Source: Chloroflexota bacterium
GTDB lineage: Bacteria; Chloroflexota; Dehalococcoidia; UBA2247; RBG-13-53-26
Assembly (NCBI GenBank): GCA_003650185.1
Contig: QMOF01000125.1
Coordinates: forward strand, 1 to 6,870
Reading direction: 5' to 3'
Length of the DNA: 6,870 nucleotides
In this document: positions 5,308 through 6,870 of the stretch, in pieces
Numbering within the stretch: the first letter of the stretch is position 1
Layout of the letters: every line of letters begins with the position of its first letter
Notes under the pieces: model-generated
Told to the model about the DNA's origin: nothing
The model's input: only the letters and a program-made list of their open reading frames with translations
Databases searched by the model: none
Translations under genes and position numbers: made by a program

Positions 5308-5350
5308 CTTCTCACTCCGATGTGGAAGGACTGCTCCCACTGGCAGCCCT

Positions 5351-5379
5351 AACATACCGGCCTCCGTGCGATGGCGCAA
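5351..5379 (-). promoter_or_regulatory. candidate promoter for the YGP-repeat gene
   Basis: Read on the minus strand, TTGCGC (5379-5374) and TATGTT (5356-5351) are 17 bp apart, matching consensus at 3 and 4 of 6 positions. Transcription would begin near 5344, about 37 nt before the ATG. The boxes are mediocre but the geometry fits, and the 230-bp gap from the TIGR04076 gene suggests separate transcription. Confidence 0.3.
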
Positions 5380-5490
5380 GCGCAATCGGTCTAGAGCGGC
5401 CCGGCAAATCTGGTCAACTCAGCACGCATCCGGATTAGGTCAATCGGGTGAGCGGGACAGCCCGGCAAGCCCAACTTAAGCTCAACTGCA

Positions 5491-5537
5491 GTCCAGGCGC
5501 CACAGCGATCGAGGAACGACACTTAAAGGCGCTGGAC
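5491..5537 (-). terminator. inverted repeat directly after the TIGR04076 gene
   Basis: On the minus strand GTCCAGCGCC (5537-5528) begins one base after the TGA stop and pairs with GGCGCCTGGAC (5501-5491) leaving one bulged base, around a 26-base loop. The position suggests a 3'-end structure for the flavoprotein/TIGR04076 transcript. The long loop and missing U-tract make intrinsic termination doubtful. Confidence 0.3.
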
Positions 5538-5538
5538 T

Positions 5539-5799
5539 TCACTCCCTGACACGGCGAAGCTCTATGGTTACAGCGTTGGCCTTGTCTATGCATTCCCACT
5601 GCATCACGTCGGGGTCTCCCCAGGGGAAGCCGCCGCCGAACTCCAGCATCAGAATAAAGGGGAAGATGTCGTGATAGAAGAAGCCGCACAAGCCACCGGA
5701 GGAGTACCCACTCAGTTCGAACTGTTCCCCCGGCTTGTGCCCAACGGTGCAGGTCCCTTTCACCCGCTTTATGGTACCTAAAACCCGGTACTGCGACAT
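5539..5799 (-). CDS. TIGR04076 family protein
   Basis: An 86-residue protein matching the small family TIGR04076 throughout: YRVLGTIKRVKGTCTVGH (4-21), GEQFELSG (24-31), GGLCGFFYHDIFPFI (35-49), FGGGFPWGDPDV (54-65), a late Cys70 and the closing ELRRV. The conserved residues Cys17, His21, Cys38, His43 and Cys70 are retained, which could bind a metal or serve redox chemistry; the family's function is not known to me. The start at 5799 is preceded by GGGAGGA a few bases upstream; an in-frame extension to 5913 would overlap the upstream flavoprotein and shows no family match. The gene begins 40 bp after the flavoprotein stop on the same strand, so the two are probably co-transcribed and may share a redox role. 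Confidence 0.88.
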   Translation of the reverse strand: MSQYRVLGTIKRVKGTCTVGHKPGEQFELSGYSSGGLCGFFYHDIFPFILMLEFGGGFPWGDPDVMQWECIDKANAVTIELRRVRE

Positions 5800-5839
5800 G
5801 TTGTCCTCCCGGAATCGACTGCCGCCGCCATCCACCCCA

Positions 5840-6870
5840 TCACAGCGCCCGCCCCACGGCATAGCCAGCCTTGGTGGCCTCAAAGATGCGCCCCACACTA
5901 AAGGAATCGCCAATATTGTGAATCTCCGGCGCCACGCATTCCCTCAAGCAAGCATCGTAAAGGCTGTCGTCGGGCACCAGGCCGCTCGCCAGCACCACCA
6001 GGTCTGCCTCCATCTCTATGTCGCGCTCGTCGACCTTGATCTTCTTCGCCAGCGGGTTCTTGACGTTCTCCGGCAGTACTGGAGACCAGGTGTTGTAAGG
6101 GTCGGGGACGGTGCGGGACACATTCCTGGTCAACCTGACCGAGCCCTGCTGGACGCTCTTGAGCCTGGTGCAGTTCAGTAACTGGACACCTGCCTGCTCC
6201 AGGTAGTGGATCAGGTAGCCACGGCTGGCAGTGCATACCCCCTTCATGAGATACGGGAGCATCTCCACCACTGTCACCTCCTTCCCCATCTCGCAGGCCA
6301 ACATGTATGCTGTCTCGCACCCAACGGAGCCCCCACCGACCACAATCACCTTCTGTGCCTTTTCCACCACCGAAGGGTCGCGGAGCAGATCGACAGCCTG
6401 CACCACGTGGGGCAGATCAACCCCCTCTGCGCTCGGGCTGACCGGCCGCCCACCCGTGCAGGTCACTATCGCATCGAATGCTGCCCCTTTCAGCAGGTCC
6501 GCTGTAGCCTCAACGCCGAAGTGGACCTCCAGCTCGTGCGACTGCTCAGCCTGCTGGAGCAGGTTCTCCAGGTATCGCAGGTAGTTGGCCACGTCGTACT
6601 TGATCCTGGGCACGGAGCCGGGGACCAGTTCGCCACCCGGCCTGTCCAGCTTCTCAAACAGGGTCACATGGTGGCCGCGCTCGGCTGCGGTGCAGGCGCA
6701 CACTATACCCGCCGGCCCCGCACCCACCACTGCCACCCTCTTGCTCGCGGCCGCAGGCGTGGGCTCGGCCCCAAGCACCTCCTCCAGGCCACCGCGCGGG
6801 TTCACGGCACACTGCGGGTGCCCGCCTTCCAGGAACTCGTTCAGGCAGCCCTCCTGGTCACCAATACATG
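5840..6870 (-). CDS. NADH:flavin oxidoreductase/2,4-dienoyl-CoA reductase family protein, C-terminal part
   Basis: The window holds the last 342 residues of a multidomain flavoprotein; the N-terminal Old-Yellow-Enzyme TIM barrel, where FMN and substrate would bind, lies outside. The fragment begins with the iron-sulfur segment CIGDQEGC, an 11-residue spacer, then CAVNPRGG. In the family this is C-x2-C-x3-C-x11-C; here the second Cys is Asp (fragment residue 4). Next come the FAD-binding VGAGPAG (48-54) with the acidic Glu of LFEK (72), the NAD(P)-binding VVGGGSVG (176-183), and the final IGDSFSVGRIFEATKAGYAVG with the FAD-contacting Asp (321). The enzyme passes electrons from NAD(P)H through FAD, 4Fe-4S and FMN to an enoyl or other unsaturated substrate; relatives include FadH, bile-acid BaiCD/BaiH and trimethylamine dehydrogenase, and the substrate cannot be told here. 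A GTG at 6805 is internal, not a start. A TIGR04076 gene follows 40 bp downstream. Confidence 0.9.
   Translation of the reverse strand, partial: CIGDQEGCLNEFLEGGHPQCAVNPRGGLEEVLGAEPTPAAASKRVAVVGAGPAGIVCACTAAERGHHVTLFEKLDRPGGELVPGSVPRIKYDVANYLRYLENLLQQAEQSHELEVHFGVEATADLLKGAAFDAIVTCTGGRPVSPSAEGVDLPHVVQAVDLLRDPSVVEKAQKVIVVGGGSVGCETAYMLACEMGKEVTVVEMLPYLMKGVCTASRGYLIHYLEQAGVQLLNCTRLKSVQQGSVRLTRNVSRTVPDPYNTWSPVLPENVKNPLAKKIKVDERDIEMEADLVVLASGLVPDDSLYDACLRECVAPEIHNIGDSFSVGRIFEATKAGYAVGRAL

Noticed and set aside
6803..6805. GTG as the start of a shorter flavoprotein
   Set aside because: The frame stays open upstream and contains the family's iron-sulfur cysteine segment, so the gene continues beyond the window.

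Overview
The window is bacterial, moderately GC-rich by eye, and carries seven protein-coding genes, two of them cut by the window edges. Most genes have clear Shine-Dalgarno sites and there are a few sigma70-like promoters. The gene mix is an aminotransferase of the HisC/CobD group, an SDR oxidoreductase, a SEC59/DGK1-type membrane lipid kinase, a xylose-isomerase-like TIM barrel, a GYD-domain protein, a TIGR04076 protein and an Old-Yellow-Enzyme/2,4-dienoyl-CoA-reductase-type flavoprotein. That mix would fit an anaerobic or subsurface bacterium such as a Chloroflexota (Dehalococcoidia-like) lineage. This is a guess from gene content; there is no rRNA or marker gene to prove it.

Layout. Plus strand: the 3' end of the aminotransferase (3-485), the SDR oxidoreductase (599-1357), the polyprenol/diacylglycerol-kinase-like membrane protein (1615-2193) and the TIM-barrel protein (2521-3651). 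An approximately 870-bp stretch without a convincing gene follows (3652-4525). It contains two arrays of AACC motifs spaced 10-11 bp apart. The GYD protein with a ribbon-helix-helix-like tail follows on the plus strand (4526-4927). The last three genes are on the minus strand and converge on it: a small YGP-repeat protein (5307-5038), a TIGR04076 protein (5799-5539) and the C-terminal part of the flavoprotein (6870-5840). The last two are 40 bp apart and probably form an operon.

Function. The plus-strand genes are separated by 113-330 bp gaps, mostly with their own candidate promoters, so they look individually transcribed rather than a single pathway. No classical mobile element, CRISPR array, tRNA or rRNA was found.

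The most interesting points are: (1) the helically phased AACC arrays, with identical 11/10/11 spacing in two places and a related pair beside the TIM-barrel promoter, suggesting sites for a regulator that binds direct repeats; (2) the GYD-RHH fusion; (3) the small YGP-repeat protein; (4) an Asp in place of the second cysteine of the iron-sulfur motif of the flavoprotein; (5) a long hairpin in the TIM-barrel leader. None of these proves a new system; they are specific, testable leads.
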